A stretch of DNA of 12,166 nt from an uncultured Gammaproteobacteria bacterium (GTDB lineage Bacteria; Pseudomonadota; Gammaproteobacteria; Pseudomonadales; DT-91), in the NCBI GenBank assembly GCA_929200485.1, contig CAKMZU010000055.1, positions 2,019 through 14,184 on the forward strand, given 5' to 3'. A model generated the notes under the pieces. It was not told the DNA's origin, searched no databases, and saw only the letters and a list, made by a program, of their open reading frames with translations. Shown here in pieces: positions 1 through 6,640 of the stretch; within the stretch, counting starts at the first letter, position 1; every line of letters begins with the position of its first letter. Both the position numbers and the translations under genes were made by a program.

Positions 1-207
1 TATTTCGAAGATATTCCCTACAAAGTCTCTATTGACGAGGCCATAGAGCTGGCCAAGCTATTTAGCGAAGCCAATGCTTCTAGCTTTATCAATATCCGCA
101 AGCCCTTTGTTTTCTTGTATATTTCGCGCCTGGCATTGATACTCATTGAGCCGACTTTTCCACTGACGCCGATTTTCATCAAGTTCAGTGAAGCGGCCAC
201 TCGCTGA
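1..207 (+). CDS. nusB: NusB transcription antitermination factor, C-terminal part, with replaced tail
   Basis: The frame is open from the window edge, so the start lies outside, and it stops at TGA 205-207. Its first 31 codons read like the NusB C-terminal helices: DIPYKVSIDEAIELAK, then a phenylalanine and a short segment ending SSFIN. This matches the family pattern D(I/V)PYKVxI(N/D)EAIELAKxFG...KF(V/I)NGVLD. NusB binds boxA RNA together with S10 (NusE) in rRNA antitermination complexes. After the FIN residues (base 93) the expected GVLD helix is missing. The next ~37 codons (RKPFVFLYIS and onward) look unrelated and are simply the antisense of the lif gene on the other strand. I infer that the last 15-20 native residues were lost at a junction near base 93. 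Whether the product still works cannot be told from here. Confidence 0.72.
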   Translation, partial: YFEDIPYKVSIDEAIELAKLFSEANASSFINIRKPFVFLYISRLALILIEPTFPLTPIFIKFSEAATR

Positions 208-858
208 TGCACCAAATAGCTCCATGCGTAGGGCTGCTGGATCCATATCTGGATTTTTTTCAAGTGAATCACGGTAGCTTCGGTAAGCAAGAGCTACTTT
301 TGATTTGGCCATTGCATCGTCATTTTGGAGAAAATCCTCACCAAACAATGCTTGAATTTCAGCTTTATTAAAGAAGCTTTCTTTCAGACTGTCCGATGCA
401 AAAGCATAGTCCTCTCCTTCCTTTGCCAGTTGGGCTGCTTTCGCATTCGATTGTTCCAGGTATGAAGTGTAGCGATCAAACAGCCCAATAAGATAACTTG
501 AAATAAGCGGTTGATAGAATGAACGAGCATCCATAGCAAACCATTGCTGTATCTGTTTTGGCGAAGCGTCACTTTGTAATGCTAAAAAGTATTCAAGATA
601 GAAGCGAAGTGAGTTATCTATCTGAATCACTCCGTCCCGAACACTGATATTTACACGGTCGACTTCTGTATTGGCCAAGGATGTTTCTGATCGTTGGCTT
701 GCATCAAATGAATTAACCCTTGATGCGTCAGATTTTCGCTCTATTGTCGTCGTTTTAGTAATCAGTTTTTCAATGGTGTCAGGTTTGTTGTTTAATGACA
801 TCAAATAATAGGTGCCGATAAATCCGAACAAAATAAAAATACTTGCTAGATGCTTCAT
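58..858 (-). CDS. lifO: Lipase-specific foldase (lipase chaperone), C-terminally short
   Basis: The 266-residue protein opens with one hydrophobic segment (residues ~4-22) after a short MKH start. This fits an inner-membrane anchor with the rest in the periplasm, as in the Lif family. A variable linker follows (~25-70). The family signature RxxFDYFLSALGE appears in diverged form at residues 85-97 as RFYLEYFLALQSD. LFGEDF (171-176) and the helical, Gln/Glu-rich remainder also fit a Lif. Lif proteins fold the cognate lipase before export by type II secretion. The gene directly follows the lipase, sharing ATGA (lipase stop TGA inside the lif start region), so the pair is translationally coupled. 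Family members are usually about 280-340 residues. Here the last ~10 codons lie in DNA that reads as nusB on the other strand, so the tail is probably truncated. The function is well supported; activity of the shortened form is uncertain. Confidence 0.82.
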   Translation of the reverse strand: MKHLASIFILFGFIGTYYLMSLNNKPDTIEKLITKTTTIERKSDASRVNSFDASQRSETSLANTEVDRVNISVRDGVIQIDNSLRFYLEYFLALQSDASPKQIQQWFAMDARSFYQPLISSYLIGLFDRYTSYLEQSNAKAAQLAKEGEDYAFASDSLKESFFNKAEIQALFGEDFLQNDDAMAKSKVALAYRSYRDSLEKNPDMDPAALRMELFGASASGRFTELDENRRQWKSRLNEYQCQARNIQENKGLADIDKARSIGFAK

Positions 859-1850
859 AGTCCCAATCCTTTCAAGCGATTCGCTTGGGCACGATATAGT
901 GTCGGCGCATAAGGCGAATTAGCTTTTCTTAAGGACATAAACCAGTTCATCTGATCAAGGTGATTCATGGGATAATCGTCTTTAATAACATACCCCAGGT
1001 GGCTTGCGCAGCGAGGAACCATCCCGTCATCGTCATCGCCCTCGATGAATTTGGTCGTTGCTTTGTGGAGCAGGTCTATCGGGTCAAACGCATTGGTAGC
1101 AGCGATGTTTCCCATCCATGAGAAATAATAAATACCATTGAATGGGCCTTCGCTGCCGGGGGTATTTGTTCCACCACAATAAGTTGCAGGTAATCCATCG
1201 GGATATTTCTCGTTAAATTCCTTCATTCCCGGACTGTTTAACGCTTTCATAGTGGCAATAATGTCGTGTTCAAAGGAATTTTGGCTGACTAAATCAATAA
1301 CATGACCTAAGGTATTGCCCATAATGTTGGCAATGACTCTAAATAGAGGAACGTCAAGTTTGTCCCAGTCTGCTACCGGTGTGCCGGCGTTGACACCAGC
1401 AATGCTCGTTACAGAGGCGACTAATTCTGGACGAGTCGCAGCAACATATCGGATAGTTGGGCTACCCATGCTATGACCAAATAAATTGAATTTGGCTTTT
1501 CCTGAAATAGCAGCAAAGTCTTCGAGTTGAGTAATTAATTGTTCACCTCGAACCTCGGGTGTCATTGTCCCGGTAACCTCAGCGATAAATACTTGAGCAC
1601 CGCCATTTTGAAGTACTTCTGGAATTTGATAAAAATAGTTCAAACCGAAAATATCATCGAATCCATAAAGCCCATGAACGAGAACAATGGGGTATTGAGT
1701 TTTTGAGTAATCGGGAATGTCAGATTCAAGTAAGGGGTGATTATTAGGCAGGTAATCAATGTTTAATGCCGTTTTGCACCCAGAGATCATTAAGGCACTT
1801 ATAAAAAAAGTCAACAATAGTGAAATTCTGGGATTTATAGAGAGCAACAT
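855..1850 (-). CDS. Foldase-dependent triacylglycerol lipase (family I.1/I.2-like), putative lipoprotein
   Basis: Alpha/beta-hydrolase of 331 residues when started at the second ATG (1850). AAGGA lies ~7 bases upstream of this ATG, whereas the ATG at 1856 would almost touch it. The N-terminus is hydrophobic (~10-24) and ends in ISGC, a lipobox with Cys25, which suggests a lipoprotein rather than the fully secreted form usual for this family. The oxyanion-hole region is VLVHGLYGFDDIFG (57-70). The nucleophile elbow is GHSMG with Ser127, where GHSHG is more usual. The acid is Asp275 in DDGMVPRC and the base is His297 in MNHLD. Asp299 matches a calcium ligand of Pseudomonas lipases, but the Gln four residues later is Trp303 here. 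Cys225 and Cys281 match the conserved disulfide pair. It hydrolyses acylglycerol esters. The overlapping lif gene supports foldase dependence. Confidence 0.9.
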   Translation of the reverse strand: MLLSINPRISLLLTFFISALMISGCKTALNIDYLPNNHPLLESDIPDYSKTQYPIVLVHGLYGFDDIFGLNYFYQIPEVLQNGGAQVFIAEVTGTMTPEVRGEQLITQLEDFAAISGKAKFNLFGHSMGSPTIRYVAATRPELVASVTSIAGVNAGTPVADWDKLDVPLFRVIANIMGNTLGHVIDLVSQNSFEHDIIATMKALNSPGMKEFNEKYPDGLPATYCGGTNTPGSEGPFNGIYYFSWMGNIAATNAFDPIDLLHKATTKFIEGDDDDGMVPRCASHLGYVIKDDYPMNHLDQMNWFMSLRKANSPYAPTLYRAQANRLKGLGL

Positions 1851-1882
1851 AGCCATTTCCTTATAGTTATTGTTTTAAGGAA

Positions 1883-1912
1883 ATACTAGCGATGTAGTCA
1901 GGTTATCAACAA
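1883..1912 (-). promoter_or_regulatory. Possible sigma70-type promoter for lipase-lif
   Basis: Reading the minus strand, TTGTTG (1912-1907) and TAGTAT (1888-1883) are 18 bases apart; an overlapping TTGATA gives a spacing of 15. The -10 lies about 33 bases before the lipase ATG and the gap between the genes (1851-2050) is AT-rich, so the place is right. The match to consensus is only moderate. I see no terminator for the regulator gene in this gap, so read-through transcription is also possible. Confidence 0.3.
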
Positions 1913-2050
1913 TTACCTCTAAGGCTTAGTTTGATAAGCAGGTAACTTTTTGCACACAAGCTGTACATCGAATGATGAGTGGTTTATTTACCAGCTAAAG
2001 ATAGACTATACAAGCGATCTCTTTGTTACATTTGCGTCGATCCAGTTTGT

Positions 2051-2824
2051 TTAAAGTTGCCGAGCCGGATGACAAAAAATCTTTGTATTTTCATCTGCCG
2101 GAAATAGTAAAAACAAGATGTGCTGACCTGCTGAAAGCATGCGTGGCGTGCCAGAAGTGAGCAGAAGCAGCTTCCATTTTAATAGTTTATCGTTGAATTT
2201 AATATGGAGTGGAAAGCTGGATTTGTCAGGGCTTGTTAATAACTCTTTACTTTCCCATAGTTTTTTTAGTTTTGGGTTAAATTGAACTTTCTCGGCTAAT
2301 TGAATCAGTCTGTTGTTTTTAGGTTGATGAAGATAGTGAATTTTGATGAGTTTTAATAAAGGTAGAAGTATTTGCTCATCATTAGCAACATGTTCTGCAA
2401 AGCCGTCATTAGCAATAAGCAGTTCAGAAGGGTTGTCCAGTTTGTTCAAATCTAACCCGAGTTTTGTCAGAAATTCAAACATGCTGTCATTGACGGAAAT
2501 TAACTCAGCGTATTGACTGGTTATGATAGCAGGGTATGGATTGTGATTATTGAGGCTCTGTTTTAAAAGATCAAGGGATGGGTCATGGCCATTTTCCTCT
2601 TGCTGATCAATACCTGCATATTTTAAAGCGGTTGATATATCTTGCTCTGACATTGACAGCGCTTTAGCTAGTCGGTAGATCATATCTCGACTAGGCTGAG
2701 CGCGTCCTGTCTCAAGAAAGCTAATATGTTTTGCGGATACATCGCAATTCAAAGCCAGCTGAAGCTGGCTGAGCTTCATTCGTTTTCGCCAATGCTTTAG
2801 TAAGCTACCATACTTATCAGACAT
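2051..2824 (-). CDS. XRE-family transcriptional regulator with MmyB-like ligand-binding region
   Basis: The 257-residue protein starts with MSDKYGSLLKHWRKRMK. I chose ATG 2824 because GGAGAG lies four bases upstream of it; the longer TTG start falls inside that ribosome site. Residues ~7-62 form a Cro/CI helix-turn-helix with the pattern LSQLQLAL..VSAKHISFLETGRAQPSR followed by a leucine-rich helix, typical of regulators whose C-terminal half resembles MmyB. After a linker, residues ~95-250 carry PYPAIITSQYAELISVND, which matches the PYPA...N start of that PAS-like pocket. The rest is less conserved. Such proteins bind DNA as dimers and are thought to sense small hydrophobic ligands. Its position upstream of lipase-lif on the same strand, next to an oxygenase gene, makes either a plausible target, but no operator is evident. 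Confidence 0.8.
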   Translation of the reverse strand: MSDKYGSLLKHWRKRMKLSQLQLALNCDVSAKHISFLETGRAQPSRDMIYRLAKALSMSEQDISTALKYAGIDQQEENGHDPSLDLLKQSLNNHNPYPAIITSQYAELISVNDSMFEFLTKLGLDLNKLDNPSELLIANDGFAEHVANDEQILLPLLKLIKIHYLHQPKNNRLIQLAEKVQFNPKLKKLWESKELLTSPDKSSFPLHIKFNDKLLKWKLLLLTSGTPRMLSAGQHILFLLFPADENTKIFCHPARQL

Positions 2825-2845
2825 TTTTCTCTCCAATAGGTTAAT

Positions 2846-2874
2846 GGATATCCTTTCGGCCCTGACAGCGTCAA
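2846..2874 (-). promoter_or_regulatory. Weak candidate promoter for the XRE regulator
   Basis: On the minus strand a good -35 (TTGACG, 2874-2869) is followed after 17 bases by a poor -10 (ATATCC, 2851-2846), about 20 bases before the regulator ATG. The site lies downstream of the oxygenase terminator, where a separate promoter for the regulator would be needed. Confidence 0.3.
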
Positions 2875-2905
2875 TTAAAATTTACGGCTAGTAAGGAGGT
2901 GGATC

Positions 2906-2977
2906 ATGACCAGAGCTAAGAATAAATCCTATATAAACCCGTTTTGTTATTATTATTTTTACTATTATTTGGAGTAA
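2906..2977 (+). CDS. Possible 23-residue aromatic-rich leader peptide
   Basis: A short frame starts at ATG 2906 and ends at TAA 2975-2977. TAAGGAGGTG (2892-2901) precedes it at the ideal six-base spacing and is nearly a full complement of the 16S rRNA 3' end, the strongest ribosome site in the window. The peptide ends FCYYYFYYYLE: six Tyr and one Phe within seven codons, preceded by another Phe. The stop is followed at once by a Rho-independent terminator hairpin. This layout resembles transcription-attenuation leaders of aromatic amino acid genes. However, the DNA downstream on this strand is only antisense to the Rieske gene, so there is no obvious target. The Tyr run comes from a simple TTATTATTATT tract, so chance is possible. 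A candidate -10 (TAAAAT, 2876-2881) lies upstream without a clear -35. Confidence 0.38.
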   Translation: MTRAKNKSYINPFCYYYFYYYLE

Positions 2978-3002
2978 AAAAACGGGCTTAATGCCCGTTT
3001 TT
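2978..3002. terminator. Rho-independent terminator, likely bidirectional
   Basis: AAAAACGGGC (2978-2987) and GCCCGTTTTT (2993-3002) form a perfect ten-pair stem with loop TTAAT. On the minus strand the stem ends in seven U residues (bases 2982-2976), 16 bases past the oxygenase stop, so it most likely ends that transcript. On the plus strand there are five U residues, enough for weaker termination behind the small aromatic-rich frame. Confidence 0.85.
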
Positions 3003-3018
3003 AGATTCTTAAATCGAA

Positions 3019-4428
3019 TTATTCGCTTTTGTAGAACTGTGTATACCAGTTTTTACGCAGCTTGTTGATGGGGCCGTCGCCAGCGCAAAGTACTGGGTTT
3101 GGCTCAAATCGCTTGTTCTTCCAGATCCATACATCCTGGAAGAATGCATTCATACTGGCGGTTGCATAAGCTGCACCAATACCCGCGCTTTCTTCATCGC
3201 TAAGGCCTTCGATCTTCTTGATCATAACGCCGGTGAATAGGCGGAAAGAATCAGTATCAGCGCCTAAAGCCTTTAACTGAATTGGCATGTGTGCATTAAG
3301 CATACGAACGTTGTGCTTGGCACCTGGCACCTTAATGACCTTTTTACCTTTGTAAGTAAGTTCTTCGCCCATTGGGGTCATGATTTTACCGTCTTCTTCA
3401 GTAAGGCCTGCAAAGGCGTTAAAATCTGTATCTAATACAGGGAAGTTATAGCCGTCGGAGATCATGCCGTCAGCGACTTTAACCGGCTGCTCAATACGGC
3501 TGTTGATTAACACACCATCTTCAGTTGCCAAATTGTCAGGCAATTCACCGATCCATTCAGTGATTTGATAGCTTGGACCATAATAGGTCGCATGAGAAAT
3601 CAAGTTACCTAAGGTGCTTGAATTACAGTGATTGATCTGAAGGGCAGTATGGGCTTCGAAAACATTTTCAAAATGTGAGCAAGGTGCGTCATGAACTGGG
3701 CCAAAATGCGCTTTATCTGAAATGTTATCAACCAATTCTTTCCAGTGAGTGTCAATGACTTCTGTTGTAATGGTCCAGGGCGTCCACTCAGGGTTGTTAA
3801 ATTCAGCCATATCAGGAATTTCCCAGTCAGGCTCAGTGCCGTCTGGGCAGTGCCATAAGAAAACCAGACCATTTTTTTCTTTAATTTCAAAGGTGTCGGT
3901 TTTTGCTTTTGGAGGGATCATGTCGCAGTAAGGGATGTCTTTACAGGCACCGTCTGCACCCCATTCCCAGTGGTGGAAAGGGCATTGAACGTTGTCACCA
4001 TTAACTTCACCAATGGATAACTTAGCGCCCATGTGGCGGCAGAAGTTATCAATGCACTTTAATTCGCCTTGGGTGTCACGCCATAAAACCAGGCTTTTGC
4101 CACACACATTAACTTCCCAAGGGCCAACTTCATCTTCAGGAAACTGCGGGCCTTTAACTTCAGGTTCATAATGCATTGAAGCTAGAATCGTGTCTTGAGC
4201 AGTATTGGCCGCAGTAATTTTGTCATCGATGGATTCTCCCGATTGAAGGGCCGCAAATACTCCGCCAACAGCCGCTTCGTAATCTGCTTTCATTTTCTTC
4301 ATGGCCGCTTGAGCTTCGGCGGTATCGGGTGCAGGTGGCGGGGTTACCCAGTTTATGGTGTAACCGATGGGTATCCAGCCTCGTGGGAAGCTTGTATCTT
4401 GTGCAGAGGTTGCAATAATTTTGCTCAT
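3019..4428 (-). CDS. Rieske [2Fe-2S] non-haem iron oxygenase, KshA-like
   Basis: Terminal oxygenase of 469 residues. ATG 4428 is chosen because AAGGA lies about seven bases upstream; the frame extends to 4491 without a comparable site. The Rieske centre is Cys130-x-His132 and Cys149-x-x-His152 (CRH and CPFHHWEW), within a domain of about residues 100-200. The mononuclear iron site is DNISDKAHFGPVH, with His241 and His246. Asp432 in FFQDVWIWKNK is the probable third ligand, and Asp238 the bridging residue between subunits. The DN(V/I)xDxAHF and QDxxIWxNK patterns resemble 3-ketosteroid 9-alpha-hydroxylase and related enzymes, which need a separate ferredoxin reductase. None is in the window. 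The protein is longer than usual KshA (~380 residues): a charged and Ala-rich N-terminal extension of ~90 residues precedes the Rieske domain. The substrate is unproven; steroid or another hydrophobic ring compound is my inference. Confidence 0.87.
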   Translation of the reverse strand: MSKIIATSAQDTSFPRGWIPIGYTINWVTPPPAPDTAEAQAAMKKMKADYEAAVGGVFAALQSGESIDDKITAANTAQDTILASMHYEPEVKGPQFPEDEVGPWEVNVCGKSLVLWRDTQGELKCIDNFCRHMGAKLSIGEVNGDNVQCPFHHWEWGADGACKDIPYCDMIPPKAKTDTFEIKEKNGLVFLWHCPDGTEPDWEIPDMAEFNNPEWTPWTITTEVIDTHWKELVDNISDKAHFGPVHDAPCSHFENVFEAHTALQINHCNSSTLGNLISHATYYGPSYQITEWIGELPDNLATEDGVLINSRIEQPVKVADGMISDGYNFPVLDTDFNAFAGLTEEDGKIMTPMGEELTYKGKKVIKVPGAKHNVRMLNAHMPIQLKALGADTDSFRLFTGVMIKKIEGLSDEESAGIGAAYATASMNAFFQDVWIWKNKRFEPNPVLCAGDGPINKLRKNWYTQFYKSE

Positions 4429-4616
4429 AGATGAATCCTTAATGACAGAGGCGGCTCGCTTTTTATAATGAGTTATTATCGTTGAGCCCATTCATTTTAA
4501 AGTAAAGCCCGACTATTATTGCTATTTCTAGCACAGATTGAAGGGTTTTTTTTATTTTTCGCTACTTTGTTCTATTTTAACTAGATCCGTTTAGGAAAAT
4601 TACCCGAGAATTAAGC

Positions 4617-4644
4617 TTTACAGCGCCTTCCGTTACGATAGAAT
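4617..4644 (+). promoter_or_regulatory. Sigma70-type promoter of thrS
   Basis: TTTACA (4617-4622) and TAGAAT (4639-4644) are separated by 16 bases and match consensus at five of six positions each. Transcription would start near 4651, giving a leader of about 50 bases that contains the hairpin at 4663-4683. The divergent oxygenase promoter must lie in the same 271-base gap. GATAAT on the minus strand (about 50 bases before its ATG) is a possible -10, but no convincing -35 goes with it. Confidence 0.55.
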
Positions 4645-4662
4645 GTGCGCTTTTTTAAACAA

Positions 4663-4683
4663 GTGATCTTTGGTGTTGATCAC
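4663..4683 (+). promoter_or_regulatory. Leader hairpin of thrS, candidate autoregulatory operator
   Basis: GTGATC (4663-4668) pairs perfectly with GATCAC (4678-4683), leaving the nine-base loop TTTGGTGTT. The hairpin ends six bases before the GGAGAG ribosome site of thrS. In E. coli, ThrRS represses its own translation by binding leader stem-loops that mimic the tRNA-Thr anticodon arm. This loop contains GGT and TGT, both threonine anticodons in DNA letters. The loop is longer than a true anticodon loop (seven bases) and I cannot identify the other operator domains, so the role is inferred. Confidence 0.4.
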
Positions 4684-4699
4684 CACTGTGGAGAGATGT

Positions 4700-6634
4700 A
4701 TGCCAGTTGTTACCCTTCCTGACGGCAGTCAGCGTTCCTTTGATAGTTCAATCAGTATTTTAGATTTAGCGAAAGATATTGGCCCGGGGCTTGCCAAAGC
4801 CACTGTTGCAGGTCGGATCAATGGTGAATTAGCTGATGCGGTAGATTTGATCGAAACTGACAGTGATGTTTCTATTATTACCCCTAAAGATCAAGAGGGG
4901 CTTGAGATCATTCGTCATTCCTGTGCCCATTTGATTGGTCATGCAGTTAAGCAATTATTTCCTGAAGCGAAAATGGCGATTGGCCCTGTCATAGACGAGG
5001 GTTTTTATTATGATATTGATTATCACCGTCCTTTTAATCAGGAAGATTTAGAGAAAATCGAAGCGCGTATGCGTGAGTTGATTGAAACCGAATATAATGT
5101 TGTTAAGCAGCCGAGTTGCCGTGAGAAGGTATTGGAAACCTTTAAAGGGCGCGAAGAGCCTTATAAGGTCGAAATTGTTGAGCAGGATATTCCAGTTTCG
5201 CAAGAATTAATCAATCTCTATGTTCACGAAGAATATGTGGATATGTGTCGTGGCCCGCATGTGCCTAACACTAAATTTCTAAAGCACTTTAAACTGACTA
5301 AGGTTGCGGGTGCCTATTGGCGAGCTGATGCTGATAATGCCATGCTGCAGCGAATTTACGGTACAGCTTGGGCAGATAAAAAGCAGTTAAAGCAATACAT
5401 AAAGCGTATTGAAGAAGCCGAAAAACGCGATCACCGTAAAATCGCCAAAAAATTGGATCTATTTCATATTCAAGAAGAAGCCCAAGGTATGATCTTCTGG
5501 CATCCAAAAGGCTGGTCGATTTATAAAACCATTGAAGAATACATGCGCAATAAGCAGCGTGAACATGGCTATCAAGAGATTAAAACCCCTCAGCTAGTTG
5601 ATTTGAGTCTGTGGGAGAAGTCAGGTCATGCGGAAAAATTCTCCGATGATATGTTTGTTTTGGATTCAGGCGAGAGTCAGGTCGCTGTCAAGCCGATGAA
5701 TTGCCCGTGCCATGTGCAGGTGTATAACCAAGGTTTAAAGTCCTACCGTGATTTACCACTAAGGCTTGCTGAGTTTGGTTCCTGTCACCGAAATGAGCCA
5801 TCAGGTTCATTGCATGGTATTATGCGTGTGCGTGGCTTTACCCAAGATGATGCGCATATTTTCTGTACGGAAGCGCAGATTCAACCAGAGGTTTCTCAAT
5901 TTATTGATTTTCTGCATGAGGTTTACGCCGATTTTGGCTTTAGCGAGGTCATCTATCGTTTATCTACGCGTCCAGAGAAGCGAGTAGGTTCTGATGACGT
6001 TTGGGACCGTTCTGAGAAAGCGTTAGCCGATGCGCTTGATGCTAAAGGTTTGGATTGGCAGGAGTTGCCGGGTGAAGGCGCATTCTATGGGCCGAAAATA
6101 GAGTTTTCATTACGTGATTGTTTAGGCCGTGTTTGGCAGCTGGGGACAATCCAGGTCGATTTCTCTATGCCAGAGCGCTTAAATGCACAATTTGTTGCTG
6201 AGGGCGGTGCAAAAGAAACCCCCGTCATGTTACACCGTGCCATTCTTGGGTCATTTGAACGTTTTATCGGAATTTTGATTGAGCATTACGAAGGCGTTTT
6301 CCCAACTTGGTTGGCACCACAGCAGGTCGCCATCATGAATATTACGGATAAACAGGCCGATTTTGTTCGGGAAACGGCAAAAAAACTCGAATCTTACGGA
6401 ATTCGTGTCATTTCGGACTTGAGGAATGAGAAGATCGGGTTTAAAATCCGCGAGCACACTTTACAGAAGATTCCGTACCAGTTGGTGGTCGGTGAACGTG
6501 AAGTGGAGACAGCGAGTGTTTCGGTCAGAGCGAGAGGTGGCGTTGATCTAGGTGTCAAGATGCTAGATGAGTTTATCGCCTTTATTATTAATGACGTAAA
6601 ACAGCTCGGAAGAATTAACAAACCGGAGGAATAG
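4700..6634 (+). CDS. thrS: Threonyl-tRNA synthetase
   Basis: Class II synthetase of 644 residues (E. coli has 642) that charges tRNA-Thr in the cytoplasm. ATG 4700 is preferred over the upstream TTG 4670, as [10 protein letters not shown] is the normal N-terminus and GGAGAG precedes it. Domains in order are TGS (~1-62); editing domain with His73, His77 (HSCAH), Cys183 and His187 (DMCRGPH), which clears mischarged serine; catalytic core (~243-535); and anticodon-binding domain (~540-640). Zinc ligands that recognise threonine are Cys335 (MNCPCH), His386 (DDAHIF) and His512 (MLHRAILGS). Motif 2 is around [18 protein letters not shown] and motif 3 around [13 protein letters not shown]. All key residues are present. 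The infC ribosome site is embedded in its last codons, so the two genes are co-transcribed. Confidence 0.98.
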   Translation: MPVVTLPDGSQRSFDSSISILDLAKDIGPGLAKATVAGRINGELADAVDLIETDSDVSIITPKDQEGLEIIRHSCAHLIGHAVKQLFPEAKMAIGPVIDEGFYYDIDYHRPFNQEDLEKIEARMRELIETEYNVVKQPSCREKVLETFKGREEPYKVEIVEQDIPVSQELINLYVHEEYVDMCRGPHVPNTKFLKHFKLTKVAGAYWRADADNAMLQRIYGTAWADKKQLKQYIKRIEEAEKRDHRKIAKKLDLFHIQEEAQGMIFWHPKGWSIYKTIEEYMRNKQREHGYQEIKTPQLVDLSLWEKSGHAEKFSDDMFVLDSGESQVAVKPMNCPCHVQVYNQGLKSYRDLPLRLAEFGSCHRNEPSGSLHGIMRVRGFTQDDAHIFCTEAQIQPEVSQFIDFLHEVYADFGFSEVIYRLSTRPEKRVGSDDVWDRSEKALADALDAKGLDWQELPGEGAFYGPKIEFSLRDCLGRVWQLGTIQVDFSMPERLNAQFVAEGGAKETPVMLHRAILGSFERFIGILIEHYEGVFPTWLAPQQVAIMNITDKQADFVRETAKKLESYGIRVISDLRNEKIGFKIREHTLQKIPYQLVVGEREVETASVSVRARGGVDLGVKMLDEFIAFIINDVKQLGRINKPEE

Positions 6635-6640
6635 ACTATT
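6625..6640 (+). promoter_or_regulatory. infC ribosome binding site and ATT start codon
   Basis: GGAGGA (6625-6630) lies inside the last codons of thrS. Seven bases after it comes ATT (6638-6640), followed by AAA AGT AGC GGT AAA. The same layout, thrS end then ATTAAAGG..., occurs in E. coli, where IF3 rejects non-standard start codons and so limits its own synthesis. No ATG or GTG in this frame lies near the site. This start is therefore chosen by homology and spacing. Confidence 0.85.

Noticed and set aside
1851..2050. Inverted repeat around GGTTATCAACAATTACC as an operator
   Set aside because: The arms do not form a true inverted repeat beyond a few bases, which is expected by chance in AT-rich DNA.
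3609..3931. Overlapping plus- and minus-strand frames within the oxygenase gene
   Set aside because: They are shadows of a conserved coding region and have no ribosome site or homology.
4540..4562. Long T tract (GGGTTTTTTTTATTTTT) as a terminator
   Set aside because: No stable GC stem precedes it on the plus strand, and no plus-strand gene ends there.
4670..4699. Ten-codon upstream extension of thrS from TTG
   Set aside because: It would run through the leader hairpin and the ribosome site, and [10 protein letters not shown] is the standard N-terminus.
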